Below, in pieces: positions 1 to 5,931 of a stretch of DNA of 6,201 nucleotides. Positions within the stretch are counted from its first letter, which is position 1. Each line of letters begins with the position of its first letter. Both the position numbers and the translations under genes were made by a program. The notes below the pieces were generated by a model. The model was not told the DNA's origin. It saw only the letters and a list, made by a program, of their open reading frames with translations, and did not search any database. The stretch is from Elusimicrobiota bacterium (GTDB lineage Bacteria; Elusimicrobiota; Elusimicrobia; FEN-1173): NCBI GenBank assembly GCA_016207625.1, contig JACQPF010000279.1, forward strand, positions 1-6,201. Direction: 5' to 3'.

Positions 1-1148
1 AACGTGATGAGGAGCGTCAGCGGGATGGTGACGGCGGTGATGACGGCCGCCCGCAGGTTGCCCAAAAGCAGGAGCAGGATGACGACGACCAGTCCCGCTC
101 CCATCAGGAGGTTGTGTTCCACGGTGCGGAGAGTGGCGTCCACCAAGTCCGAGCGGTCGTAGAGCGTCGTCAGGGTGGCGCCTTCGGGGAGGGACTTGCG
201 GATTTCTTGAATTTTCTTGTGCACCGCATGGGCCACGGTGCGGCTGTTTTCGCCCATGCGCATGAGCACCATGGCCAAGACTTCTTCCCGCCCATCCACA
301 AGGGCCGCGCCGGTGCGCAGTCCCGTCGCCAGACGGACTTGGGCCACGTCGCCGATGCGGATGGTTTTCAAGGATTCCAAAGACCTCACCGGCACGCGGC
401 GAATGTCCTCTTCGGTGTGAAGGAGACCGGTGGCTTGCACCAGGAACTGCTCGCCCGTCTGCTGGATGTAGCCGCCGCCCACGTTGCGGTTGGTGCGCTC
501 CATGGCTTCGATGATGTCGGAGAAATGCAGGCCGTAGCGGGCCATTTGCCGGACGTTGGGTTGGATGTGGAACTGCTTTTCAAATCCGCCGATGGTGCTG
601 ACTTCCGCCACGCCGGGCACGGTGAGGAGGCGCGGCTCCACGTGCCAATCCTGGAGGCTTCTCAGCTCCATGAGCTGCGCCAGACGATCTGCGCCTGCGG
701 AGGGCGCAGAGGACCGGAGAGTGTAGAAATACACTTCACCCAGGCCCGTGGTGATGGGGCCGAGCTTGGGCTGAAGCCCTTCGGGCAATTCGGCGGCCGC
801 TTCCAGGAGGCGTTCGGACACCATCTGCCGGGCGCGGTACACCTCCACATCGTCCTCAAAAACAAGCGTGATTTGCGAAAGCCCGAAACGAGAGAGGGAG
901 CGGGTTTGCATGAGCCCCGCCAGCCCGCCCATGACGTTTTCCACGGGAACGGTGACGTAGCGCTCGACTTCTTCCGGCGTCAGGCCTTCCACGGTTGTGT
1001 TGATCTGCACCTGGTTGTTGGTGATGTCGGGAAGGGCGTCGATGGGCAAAGACTGGAAACTGAACCAGCCCAGGACGGTCAGGATGATCGCGAGCAGGAA
1101 GATGAGCCCTCGATAGCGGATGGAAAAGCGGACGAGTTGTTGGATCAT
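1..1148 (-). CDS. CzcA/CusA-family heavy-metal RND efflux pump, N-terminal part (3' end outside window)
   Basis: This is the inner-membrane, proton-driven pump of a tripartite exporter that would move metal ions (or other substrates) from the periplasm or cytoplasm through the outer-membrane channel. About 382 of the roughly 1,020-1,050 residues usual for the family are visible. Residues about 13-31 form TM1, followed by the conserved periplasmic start LPIDALPDITNNQVQINT (34-51), then TPEEVERYVTVPVE (57-70), an EDDVEVYRARQ motif (98-108) and GPITTGLGEVYFYTL (130-144), all typical of the CzcA/CusA (HME-RND) group rather than of AcrB-type drug pumps. The last visible part, with NLLMGAGLVVVILLLLLGN, is TM2. 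The start ATG has AGGGAG six bases upstream and lies 15 bases after the stop of the preceding gene. Metal specificity cannot be judged because the TM4 signature lies outside the window. No frameshift is seen. Confidence 0.93.
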   Translation of the reverse strand, partial: MIQQLVRFSIRYRGLIFLLAIILTVLGWFSFQSLPIDALPDITNNQVQINTTVEGLTPEEVERYVTVPVENVMGGLAGLMQTRSLSRFGLSQITLVFEDDVEVYRARQMVSERLLEAAAELPEGLQPKLGPITTGLGEVYFYTLRSSAPSAGADRLAQLMELRSLQDWHVEPRLLTVPGVAEVSTIGGFEKQFHIQPNVRQMARYGLHFSDIIEAMERTNRNVGGGYIQQTGEQFLVQATGLLHTEEDIRRVPVRSLESLKTIRIGDVAQVRLATGLRTGAALVDGREEVLAMVLMRMGENSRTVAHAVHKKIQEIRKSLPEGATLTTLYDRSDLVDATLRTVEHNLLMGAGLVVVILLLLLGNLRAAVITAVTIPLTLLIT

Positions 1149-1154
1149 AAATGT

Positions 1155-1160
1155 CTCCCT
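1155..1160 (-). promoter_or_regulatory. Ribosome binding site of the RND pump gene
   Basis: AGGGAG on the minus strand, six bases before the ATG at 1148-1146 and inside the 15-base gap after the mini-adaptor gene. It supports that ATG as the start of the pump gene. Confidence 0.65.
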
Positions 1161-1163
1161 GGA

Positions 1164-1622
1164 TTAATGGCCGTGCGGATCGCCGCCGCCCGCGCTGAAA
1201 ACGTCGAGCTCGGTGACGCGCAGGAGCGGAACGCCTTTGACGGCGATGCGGTCGCTTTTCCGCAGGTCGCCCTTGTGTTCCGGGACAAAGCGGACTTGAT
1301 GGCCATGGGGCTCCGCCTCGCCCTCGATGAGCTTGAACCAGCCGTCCCGGACGCGGTAGACGCCGGTTTCGTCTTTGAAATGCACGACGCTGGACTTCGG
1401 CAACAGGCCGGAGGCCGGCTTGAACTCCACGTCCAAGGTGCGCCGGGCCTTTTCCGAGAGACGAAAACCCCTGTCCGGGTCGGCTTCCAGGACGGCGGAA
1501 TCGGGGCCGACGTTGGCCACGCCCGTTTCTTCTTCTCCGTGCTCATCCTCGTGAGCGTTTTGGGCGTAAAGCGGAGGTTGGGCTAGAAGCAGAAAGCCGA
1601 TGAGGGGTAGGGTCTTCTTCAT
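1164..1622 (-). CDS. Exported 152-aa mini membrane-fusion-like protein in the czcB position
   Basis: It probably serves, or modulates, the adaptor function of the adjacent RND exporter in the periplasm. Seen: a signal peptide (MKKTLPLIGFLLLAQPPLYA, residues 1-20), a His/acid-rich stretch just after it (HEDEHGEEE, 24-32), a segment resembling the N-terminal strand of CzcB-type adaptors (GFRLSEKARRTLDVEFKPA, 52-70), then a region like the membrane-proximal C-terminal domain (TGVYRVRDGWFKLIEGEAE, 86-104; KSDRIAVKGVPLLRV, 122-136), ending in GGDPHGH. CzcB/CusB adaptors are usually about 350-520 residues; here the lipoyl, helical-hairpin and main beta-barrel regions have no room. The chosen ATG overlaps the stop of the outer-membrane gene as ATGA and has GGGAG five bases upstream; an ATG 45 bases earlier would bury the signal peptide. 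The reading frame is intact, so this looks like a compact gene, not a frameshift remnant. Alternative: a dedicated periplasmic metal-binding accessory protein. The adaptor-family call is from motif resemblance only. Confidence 0.8.
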   Translation of the reverse strand: MKKTLPLIGFLLLAQPPLYAQNAHEDEHGEEETGVANVGPDSAVLEADPDRGFRLSEKARRTLDVEFKPASGLLPKSSVVHFKDETGVYRVRDGWFKLIEGEAEPHGHQVRFVPEHKGDLRKSDRIAVKGVPLLRVTELDVFSAGGGDPHGH

Positions 1623-2830
1623 AGTTTCTCCCGGAGGATGCGCCCTTGGAGGGCATAGATGGACCACAGGGCTTCGATGGCCCGGAGCTCCTGCGCGTTT
1701 TGACGCTCAGTGAATTCCACCATTTGGCGGTGGGCCTCGATGATGAGGGAGCTTTCGATCAGCCCGCGCTCAAAGAGGCTTTCCATGGTTTCGTGTTTTT
1801 CCTCCATTTGGGCCACGGAGGGCGTTTTTTGAAGGGACTCCACGGCCAGGGCGTAGATTTGCCGCCGTTGCTCAAGTTCGGTTTGAAGTTCCTTGTCCCG
1901 CAGGGCTAGGTTCGTCTCGGCCCATTTCATTTCGGCTTCGGCCAGGGCCCTGCGGCCCTCGTTACGCTGGTAGAGCGGAAGAGAGAGCGAGAGGGCCGCG
2001 CCGTAGCCCTGGGCGCTTTGGCCCTGGCCGTATTCCAGCTCGGCCAGGGGGCCGGCTTTGAGGTCCGGCCTGGATTCGCTCCGGGCCGCGTCCGCGCGGG
2101 TCCTGGCGAGAGAGGCGGCCGCCTCGGCCTCCCGCCGGACGGCGGTGGCGGTGGAGAGGGTCAGGTCCGCCAGTTCCGGCCAGTCGGTCTTTCGCGGCGG
2201 CAGGACGGAGAGGACGGCTTCAAAGTTCTGGCCGGTCGTCAGCTCAAAGGAGATCCGGAGTTCTTTTTGATTTTGAAGCAGAGACGACTTTCGAAGCTCA
2301 TAATCCCCCTGGGCCATCGAAAAGACGTTGAGAGACACCTGTTGTTCCGGAGTCAGCCGGGCCCGGGCGCGGTATTGCTTAAGAATCTTCCCGAAGGCGC
2401 CGAGGGCTTCTTCCACCGTTTTCAGTTCCGCCTGAATATGGCCCAAGCGATAAAGATTGGTGACGGTTTGCAGGGCCACGTCCTCCTGGGTCTTCTGCAA
2501 AGTGATGGCGAGAGCGTCGCCCTCGATCCGCGCCCGTTCCATGCGCCGGCGGCGTTTGTCGCCCAACTCAAAGGTGTGCAGATAGGCGGCTTGGATTCGG
2601 TCCTGCGCGTCCGAAAAGCTGGACTCTGCGTCCAGCTCCGGGTTGGGGCGCTGGGCGGCGGATTTTTGCAGGGCGTCCCGCTGGGCCATTTGGGCCTGAG
2701 CGCGTTGGATGTCGGGATGATTCTGCAGCGCGCAGGAGAGAACGTCCTGCGGCGACACGATGGAACATGGCTCCGCGTACAGCGGGGAAAAAACCAGGCA
2801 CCATAATAGGGAAAGGAACGCTTTTTTCAT
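1619..2830 (-). CDS. CzcC/TolC-family outer-membrane efflux protein
   Basis: This is the outer-membrane channel of the tripartite exporter, expected to trimerise into a barrel plus a long periplasmic alpha-helical tunnel. The 403-residue length matches CzcC-like proteins (about 400-420). Residues 1-19 (MKKAFLSLLWCLVFSPLYA) form a signal peptide. The mature start, PQDVLSCALQNHPDIQRAQAQ (27-47), is the usual OEP opening; long Ala/Gln/Glu/Arg-rich helices follow, and the internal repeat starts with a beta segment GYGAALSLSLPLYQRNEGRR, the 'slplf..R.eG' pattern common in this family. The C-terminal part has the second helical pair (RGLIESSLIIEAHRQMVEF). Two cysteines remain after processing (C22, C33), close enough for a disulfide. 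The start at 2830 has AAGGAC six bases upstream; the ATG at 2845 has no Shine-Dalgarno and would spoil the signal peptide. The gene ends in an ATGA overlap with the mini-adaptor gene. Confidence 0.92.
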   Translation of the reverse strand: MKKAFLSLLWCLVFSPLYAEPCSIVSPQDVLSCALQNHPDIQRAQAQMAQRDALQKSAAQRPNPELDAESSFSDAQDRIQAAYLHTFELGDKRRRRMERARIEGDALAITLQKTQEDVALQTVTNLYRLGHIQAELKTVEEALGAFGKILKQYRARARLTPEQQVSLNVFSMAQGDYELRKSSLLQNQKELRISFELTTGQNFEAVLSVLPPRKTDWPELADLTLSTATAVRREAEAAASLARTRADAARSESRPDLKAGPLAELEYGQGQSAQGYGAALSLSLPLYQRNEGRRALAEAEMKWAETNLALRDKELQTELEQRRQIYALAVESLQKTPSVAQMEEKHETMESLFERGLIESSLIIEAHRQMVEFTERQNAQELRAIEALWSIYALQGRILREKL

Positions 2831-2836
2831 GGCAAT

Positions 2837-2842
2837 GTCCTT
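2837..2842 (-). promoter_or_regulatory. Ribosome binding site deciding the outer-membrane gene start
   Basis: AAGGAC on the minus strand, six bases before the ATG at 2830-2828. The other in-frame ATG at 2845-2843 has no such sequence upstream, so this site favours the downstream start. The 62-base gap to the preceding gene (2831-2892) shows no convincing terminator hairpin. Confidence 0.6.
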
Positions 2843-2892
2843 CATGAAAGCAGGTGGATTCGGTGATCTGAGCCTTAAGAGGTGAAGCGATG

Positions 2893-3147
2893 TTAGGCGG
2901 CGGTCTTTGGCGGGTGGAAAAAGGACTTATCGAAAGCGCGCTCACTCAAGAGAAGCGCGGAACTCAACCTCTGACGGCATGAGGGGGCAAGGTCAGGGAA
3001 ATTCGATGAAGAGGCCGGGCCGACCGAAGGTGTTTGACAGAGGCAAGCCTGGCATTCCACGTCAGATGCGCAGCCCGCGTCGAAAGCATCCACGGCCACA
3101 TTCGTGGCGAAGAGAGAGATAAGAAGAACGGCGATCAACTTTCGCAT
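2893..3147 (-). CDS. Small exported cysteine-rich protein, function unknown
   Basis: I do not recognise a named family. The 84-residue product begins with a clear signal peptide or single membrane segment (MRKLIAVLLISLFATNVAVDA, 1-21). The mature part holds five cysteines: C26, C32, C35, C37 and C57, with the cluster ECQACLCQT (31-39) giving a CxxCxC arrangement suited to soft-metal or thiol chemistry. The rest is Ser/Pro-rich and ends FFHPPKTAA. Short signal-bearing proteins just upstream of czcC-type genes are common in efflux operons, and this one sits between the SQR-like gene and the outer-membrane gene, so periplasmic metal binding or delivery is a reasonable inference. An in-frame ATG at 3165, one base after the SQR stop, gives a 90-aa version (six extra residues) and could be used by reinitiation; neither start has a good Shine-Dalgarno. 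No homology support is available here. Confidence 0.68.
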   Translation of the reverse strand: MRKLIAVLLISLFATNVAVDAFDAGCASDVECQACLCQTPSVGPASSSNFPDLAPSCRQRLSSALLLSERAFDKSFFHPPKTAA

Positions 3148-3166
3148 GCTTGGTAAGGATACCATT

Positions 3167-4408
3167 TTATAATACGACGCGGATGCCTTTCGTCCGGGCG
3201 CCCCATTGAAGGGCCAAACGCAGCGCCTCCCGCCTTATGCCGGGCGGCGTGAGCCACCATTTTTCGAAAAGGACTTTTCCGAGGTGCCACGCCCGGCCGA
3301 TCTGTTGGAGATGGACTTGGGGCGACGGCTCGGCAAAGAAGTCGCCATGCGCGAATCCCGCCAGGTCCTCGCCGGCTTCCAGCATGCAAAAGCCGTCGCC
3401 GCAAAATTTGTCTTGAGGGGCCTGACCTCTTATTTCAGCCGCAATGCGGTGGGCGACAACGAAGGCCTGCGCGTGCGCAAAGACCCCGGCTTTGGGCAGC
3501 ATGAGGGGCGTATCCGGCTTCCATCGCCCGGGAATTGAAACCGTTGTGATGTCGCCGATCGCGTAGACGTTCGGAGCCTTGGTCATGAGCGTGGAACGAT
3601 CGACGGGAATCCACCCCGCCTCGTTGGCCAAGCCGCTTTTGGAAACCACGGGCGATGGACGATGCGGAGGGACGGCCGCAAGCAGATCATATTGAACCGG
3701 GGCCTTCCCATCGAAATGAAGCTCGTGTTTCTGTGCGTCCACTCGGACCAGCTTATGCTGGGGATGGAAAGAGACGCCTTTCGAGGCAAGCATCTCTTTT
3801 ACCGCCTGGCCGAGCTCCGGGCCCGCGACGGGCATGGGCTGCGGCTCCGGCGTAAATATTTGGATGTCCACTTTTCTCGTCGTTCCGCGCTTTCGAAAGA
3901 AATTCGCCAATAACATGGCCGCCTCGTGCGGCGCCCCGGGGCACTTGTAGGGCGTGCCGGCGACCACCAGGGCGATCATGCCTCCGCTGAAAGATTCCAA
4001 CGCCCCGTGCAGAGCGAGACTTCCCTCGAGTGTGTAAAACGTGTGCGCCGCCTCGGACAGGCCGGGGATGGCATCGGGCGCGAGGCCGGCTCCCAAAGCG
4101 ACGATTAAGAAATCGTAAGACAGCTCTCCTTTATCATGGATCACTTGTTTTGTGGCGAGACGAATCTCCCGAGCCTCGGCTTGAAGCAACTCCACACCCG
4201 GCGGCAGGAGGTCCCGAAGATTCCGAGTGATTTGTTCCGGCCGGCGGTCGCCGACCATGGCCCAGAGAAACGAGGGGGCGAAGGCGTGTTGCGGATTCTT
4301 TTCCACGATTGTGATCGTGTGTTCGGCCGGGAGCAGGCGGCGAAGCCGGTCGGCGGCCACCAAGCCTCCCACCCCACCGCCCAGCACCAGGATCTTTTTT
4401 TGATTCAT
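3167..4408 (-). CDS. SQR-like FAD-dependent oxidoreductase (sulfide:quinone oxidoreductase family)
   Basis: It probably oxidises sulfide to a sulfane-sulfur product and passes electrons through FAD to the membrane quinone pool. The 413-residue length fits SQR/flavocytochrome c sulfide dehydrogenase-type flavoproteins. Seen: the dinucleotide-binding GGGVGG (10-15) with acidic E36 ending strand 2, LIVALGAG (101-108), GTPYKCPGAPHEAAML (151-166) carrying the redox cysteine C156 in the KCxGAPxE context of SQRs, the second FAD motif APNVYAIGD (278-286), and LMLPKAGVFAHAQA (302-315). A further pair, C336 and C341 (KFCGDGFCMLEAG), offers the second active-site thiol. The C-terminus (WHLGKVLFEKWWL, 374-386, and the following basic helix) is suited to monotopic membrane attachment. 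The start ATG is preceded by AAGGAGG; an upstream GTG at 4420 overlaps that sequence and is unlikely. The gene lies 21 bases after the DsrE-like gene. Alternatives: another type of NAD(P)/FAD oxidoreductase of the SQR superfamily; the SQR type is not assignable by eye. Confidence 0.85.
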   Translation of the reverse strand: MNQKKILVLGGGVGGLVAADRLRRLLPAEHTITIVEKNPQHAFAPSFLWAMVGDRRPEQITRNLRDLLPPGVELLQAEAREIRLATKQVIHDKGELSYDFLIVALGAGLAPDAIPGLSEAAHTFYTLEGSLALHGALESFSGGMIALVVAGTPYKCPGAPHEAAMLLANFFRKRGTTRKVDIQIFTPEPQPMPVAGPELGQAVKEMLASKGVSFHPQHKLVRVDAQKHELHFDGKAPVQYDLLAAVPPHRPSPVVSKSGLANEAGWIPVDRSTLMTKAPNVYAIGDITTVSIPGRWKPDTPLMLPKAGVFAHAQAFVVAHRIAAEIRGQAPQDKFCGDGFCMLEAGEDLAGFAHGDFFAEPSPQVHLQQIGRAWHLGKVLFEKWWLTPPGIRREALRLALQWGARTKGIRVVL

Positions 4409-4418
4409 AGCTCGACAC

Positions 4419-4426
4419 ACCTCCTT
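4419..4426 (-). promoter_or_regulatory. Strong Shine-Dalgarno of the SQR-like gene
   Basis: AAGGAGGT on the minus strand, just after the DsrE-like stop codon. Measured from AAGGAGG the spacing to the ATG at 4408-4406 is 11 bases. Because the in-frame GTG at 4420-4418 overlaps the site itself, the site decides the start in favour of the ATG. Confidence 0.75.
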
Positions 4427-4429
4427 ATC

Positions 4430-4780
4430 TCAAAACGTCACGCTCCGGTCGGACTCGGCGGTCCATTGGACGAGGTCTTTCATCCCGGCGGGCCAATTGG
4501 CGTTCAGGAGCTGCCCCTTGGCGATGCCGCACCGGTTGATGCAGGTCGTGCAGAGCTTCACCAAAGCGCCCTTCTTCTCGACATCCTGCAGCATGGCGCC
4601 CAAGTCAAATTCATATCCCTCCGGTTTTGATCCCGAGCGGGCGATGTCCACCGCGTCGTTCATGACAAAAATCCGCACCTCATGCCCCGCTCCTATGGCC
4701 GCGTCCGCCATGCGCAGGGCGTTCCACGTCACATCCGTTCCGTCGTAAGGTTTTTGGCTCAAGATCAACAAAAATTTCAT
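4430..4780 (-). CDS. DsrE-like small sulfur-relay protein
   Basis: A 116-residue cytoplasmic protein of the DsrE/TusD-like fold, expected to accept and pass on persulfide sulfur. The N-terminus MKFLLILSQKPYDGTD is a beta strand plus loop, followed by WNALRMADAAIGAGHEVRIFVMNDAVDIA (19-47), the typical DsrE pattern of a helix, 'GHEV' turn and 'F..NDAV' strand. The conserved Cys position near residue 78 of DsrE is matched by KLCTTCINRCGI, with three cysteines, C77, C80 and C84, rather than one. The ATG overlaps the stop of the cysteine desulfurase gene as ATGA and has GGGAGG nine bases upstream, so it is translationally coupled to the likely sulfur donor. A longer reading frame to 4960 lies inside the desulfurase gene and is not a real extension. 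Alternative: a DsrE-fold protein with a non-relay redox role. Confidence 0.87.
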   Translation of the reverse strand: MKFLLILSQKPYDGTDVTWNALRMADAAIGAGHEVRIFVMNDAVDIARSGSKPEGYEFDLGAMLQDVEKKGALVKLCTTCINRCGIAKGQLLNANWPAGMKDLVQWTAESDRSVTF

Positions 4781-5931
4781 CGGTTCTTTCCTCCCGCCGC
4801 CGATGGCCGTATCGCTTTTGAAACAACCTGAACCGCTTCTTGAATGTCCACGAGCGTTGTCATCCGCCCCGTGGAAAACCGAACAGTTCCTCTGGCCCAT
4901 TCCTCGGGGACGTTCATGGCTTTCAAAACGGGGGAAATCTTCACTTCGCCCGAATGGCACGCCGAACCCGCCGAGGCGGCCACCGCATCTTGAATCCCCG
5001 AGAGCAGCCGGTGCGCCTCGAGGCCCCGGAACCCCACGCTCAACGTGTTGGGCAGGCGCTCATCAACGTGCCCGTTGAGCCGAAGGTTTCCGGCGCTCGA
5101 TTGAAGTCCTTCGTAAAGTTTGTCCCGCATCGCCCGCATATGGGTCTCATTCTTTTCCATGTCCCGCAGGGCGATTTCACAAGCCTTCCCGAGGCCGGCG
5201 ATCTCCAAAACGTTCTCCGTTCCGGCCCGGCGTCCGCTCTCATGCCCTGCGCCGTGCATGAATTTCTCCAGAGTCACCCCGGCTCTAACGAACAGGACTC
5301 CTATGCCCTTCGGCGCATAGAGTTTGTGTCCCGCCACGGAAAGAAGGTCCACGCCCAACGCGTCGACCCTTGTCGGGATCTTGCCCGCCGATTGGGCGGC
5401 GTCCGTGTGCGAAAGGACGCCCCGCTTCTTCGCCAGAGCCGCGATTTCCTGAACGGGTTGGAGAGTTCCCACTTCGTTATTGGCATGCATGATGGAGATC
5501 AAGATCGTCTGAGCGGTCATGGCTTGTTCGACGTCCGATGGACGCACGCGGCCAGTTCCGTCCACCGGCACATAAGTGATTTTGAATCCCTGCCGTTCGA
5601 GAAACCGGCAGACTTCCAGCACCGCCGGATGCTCCACTTGCGAGGTGATGATGTGGTTCCCCTTGTCCCGAAGGGCGAAAGCGGCCCCCTTGAGGGCATA
5701 GTTATTCGATTCCGTGCCGCCGCTGGTGAAAACGATCTCTTCCGGCCGGCAGTTCAGCAAGGCGGCCGCCTGGCGGCGGGCGGTCTCCACCGCCTCTTTG
5801 GTCTTCGCGCCGTAGGCATGGGAGCTGGAGGGGTTTCCGAAATGCTCCTCCAGAAAGGGTCTCATCGCCTCGACGACTTCCGGGTCGTGGGGGGTTGTGG
5901 CGTTGTAGTCCAAATAGATTGGCTTTTTCAT
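4777..5931 (-). CDS. Cysteine desulfurase, NifS/IscS class V aminotransferase family
   Basis: A PLP enzyme that removes sulfur from L-cysteine, giving alanine and a protein-bound persulfide for downstream acceptors. The 384-residue length is normal. Seen: the opening YLDYNATTP (6-14), FGNPSSSHAYG (31-41), SGGTESNN (70-77) contacting PLP phosphate, H101 in VEHPAVLEVC stacking on the cofactor ring, HANNEVGTLQP (149-159), HTDAAQSAGK (175-184) with D177 and Q180, the Schiff-base lysine K203 in VAGHKLYAPKG, HESGRRAGTEN (230-240), and the sulfur-carrying C325 in GSACHSG (322-328). All key residues are present. The start ATG overlaps the ArsR stop as ATGA, with a weak GGGA eight bases before it, and the 3' end overlaps the DsrE-like gene in the same way. 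Because it is coupled to DsrE and SQR rather than to iscU/iscA genes, a role in sulfur transfer or sulfane-sulfur metabolism is favoured over general Fe-S assembly. Selenocysteine lyase activity, typical of relatives with an ACHS loop, is a less likely alternative. Confidence 0.95.
   Translation of the reverse strand: MKKPIYLDYNATTPHDPEVVEAMRPFLEEHFGNPSSSHAYGAKTKEAVETARRQAAALLNCRPEEIVFTSGGTESNNYALKGAAFALRDKGNHIITSQVEHPAVLEVCRFLERQGFKITYVPVDGTGRVRPSDVEQAMTAQTILISIMHANNEVGTLQPVQEIAALAKKRGVLSHTDAAQSAGKIPTRVDALGVDLLSVAGHKLYAPKGIGVLFVRAGVTLEKFMHGAGHESGRRAGTENVLEIAGLGKACEIALRDMEKNETHMRAMRDKLYEGLQSSAGNLRLNGHVDERLPNTLSVGFRGLEAHRLLSGIQDAVAASAGSACHSGEVKISPVLKAMNVPEEWARGTVRFSTGRMTTLVDIQEAVQVVSKAIRPSAAGGKNR

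Noticed and set aside
1145..1546. 133-codon minus-strand frame overlapping the mini-adaptor gene in another frame
   Set aside because: It is Ser/Arg/Pro-rich, has no signal peptide or domain, and lies inside the better supported 1164-1622 gene. It was considered as evidence for a frameshifted adaptor, but its product does not continue adaptor motifs.
114..1586. 490-codon open frame on the plus strand
   Set aside because: It lies antisense to the RND pump and mini-adaptor genes, whose minus-strand products show clear family motifs. The product is His/Gly/Gln-rich without recognisable domains, as expected of a GC-rich shadow frame.
2018..2806. 262-codon open frame on the plus strand
   Set aside because: Antisense to the outer-membrane efflux gene; Gly/Arg-rich low-complexity product typical of a shadow.
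2831..2892. Possible terminator or promoter in the longest intergenic gap
   Set aside because: No stable hairpin followed by a T-run and no convincing -35/-10 pair are visible on the minus strand.
3169..3174. TATTAT sequence on the minus strand at the end of the SQR-like gene, a possible -10 box
   Set aside because: It overlaps the last codons of the SQR-like gene and I see no matching -35 element about 17 bases upstream. It is too weak to call an internal promoter.
4781..4960. N-terminal extension of the DsrE-like gene
   Set aside because: The extension lies entirely within the coding region of the desulfurase in another frame; the ATG at 4780 has a good Shine-Dalgarno and starts a typical DsrE N-terminus.
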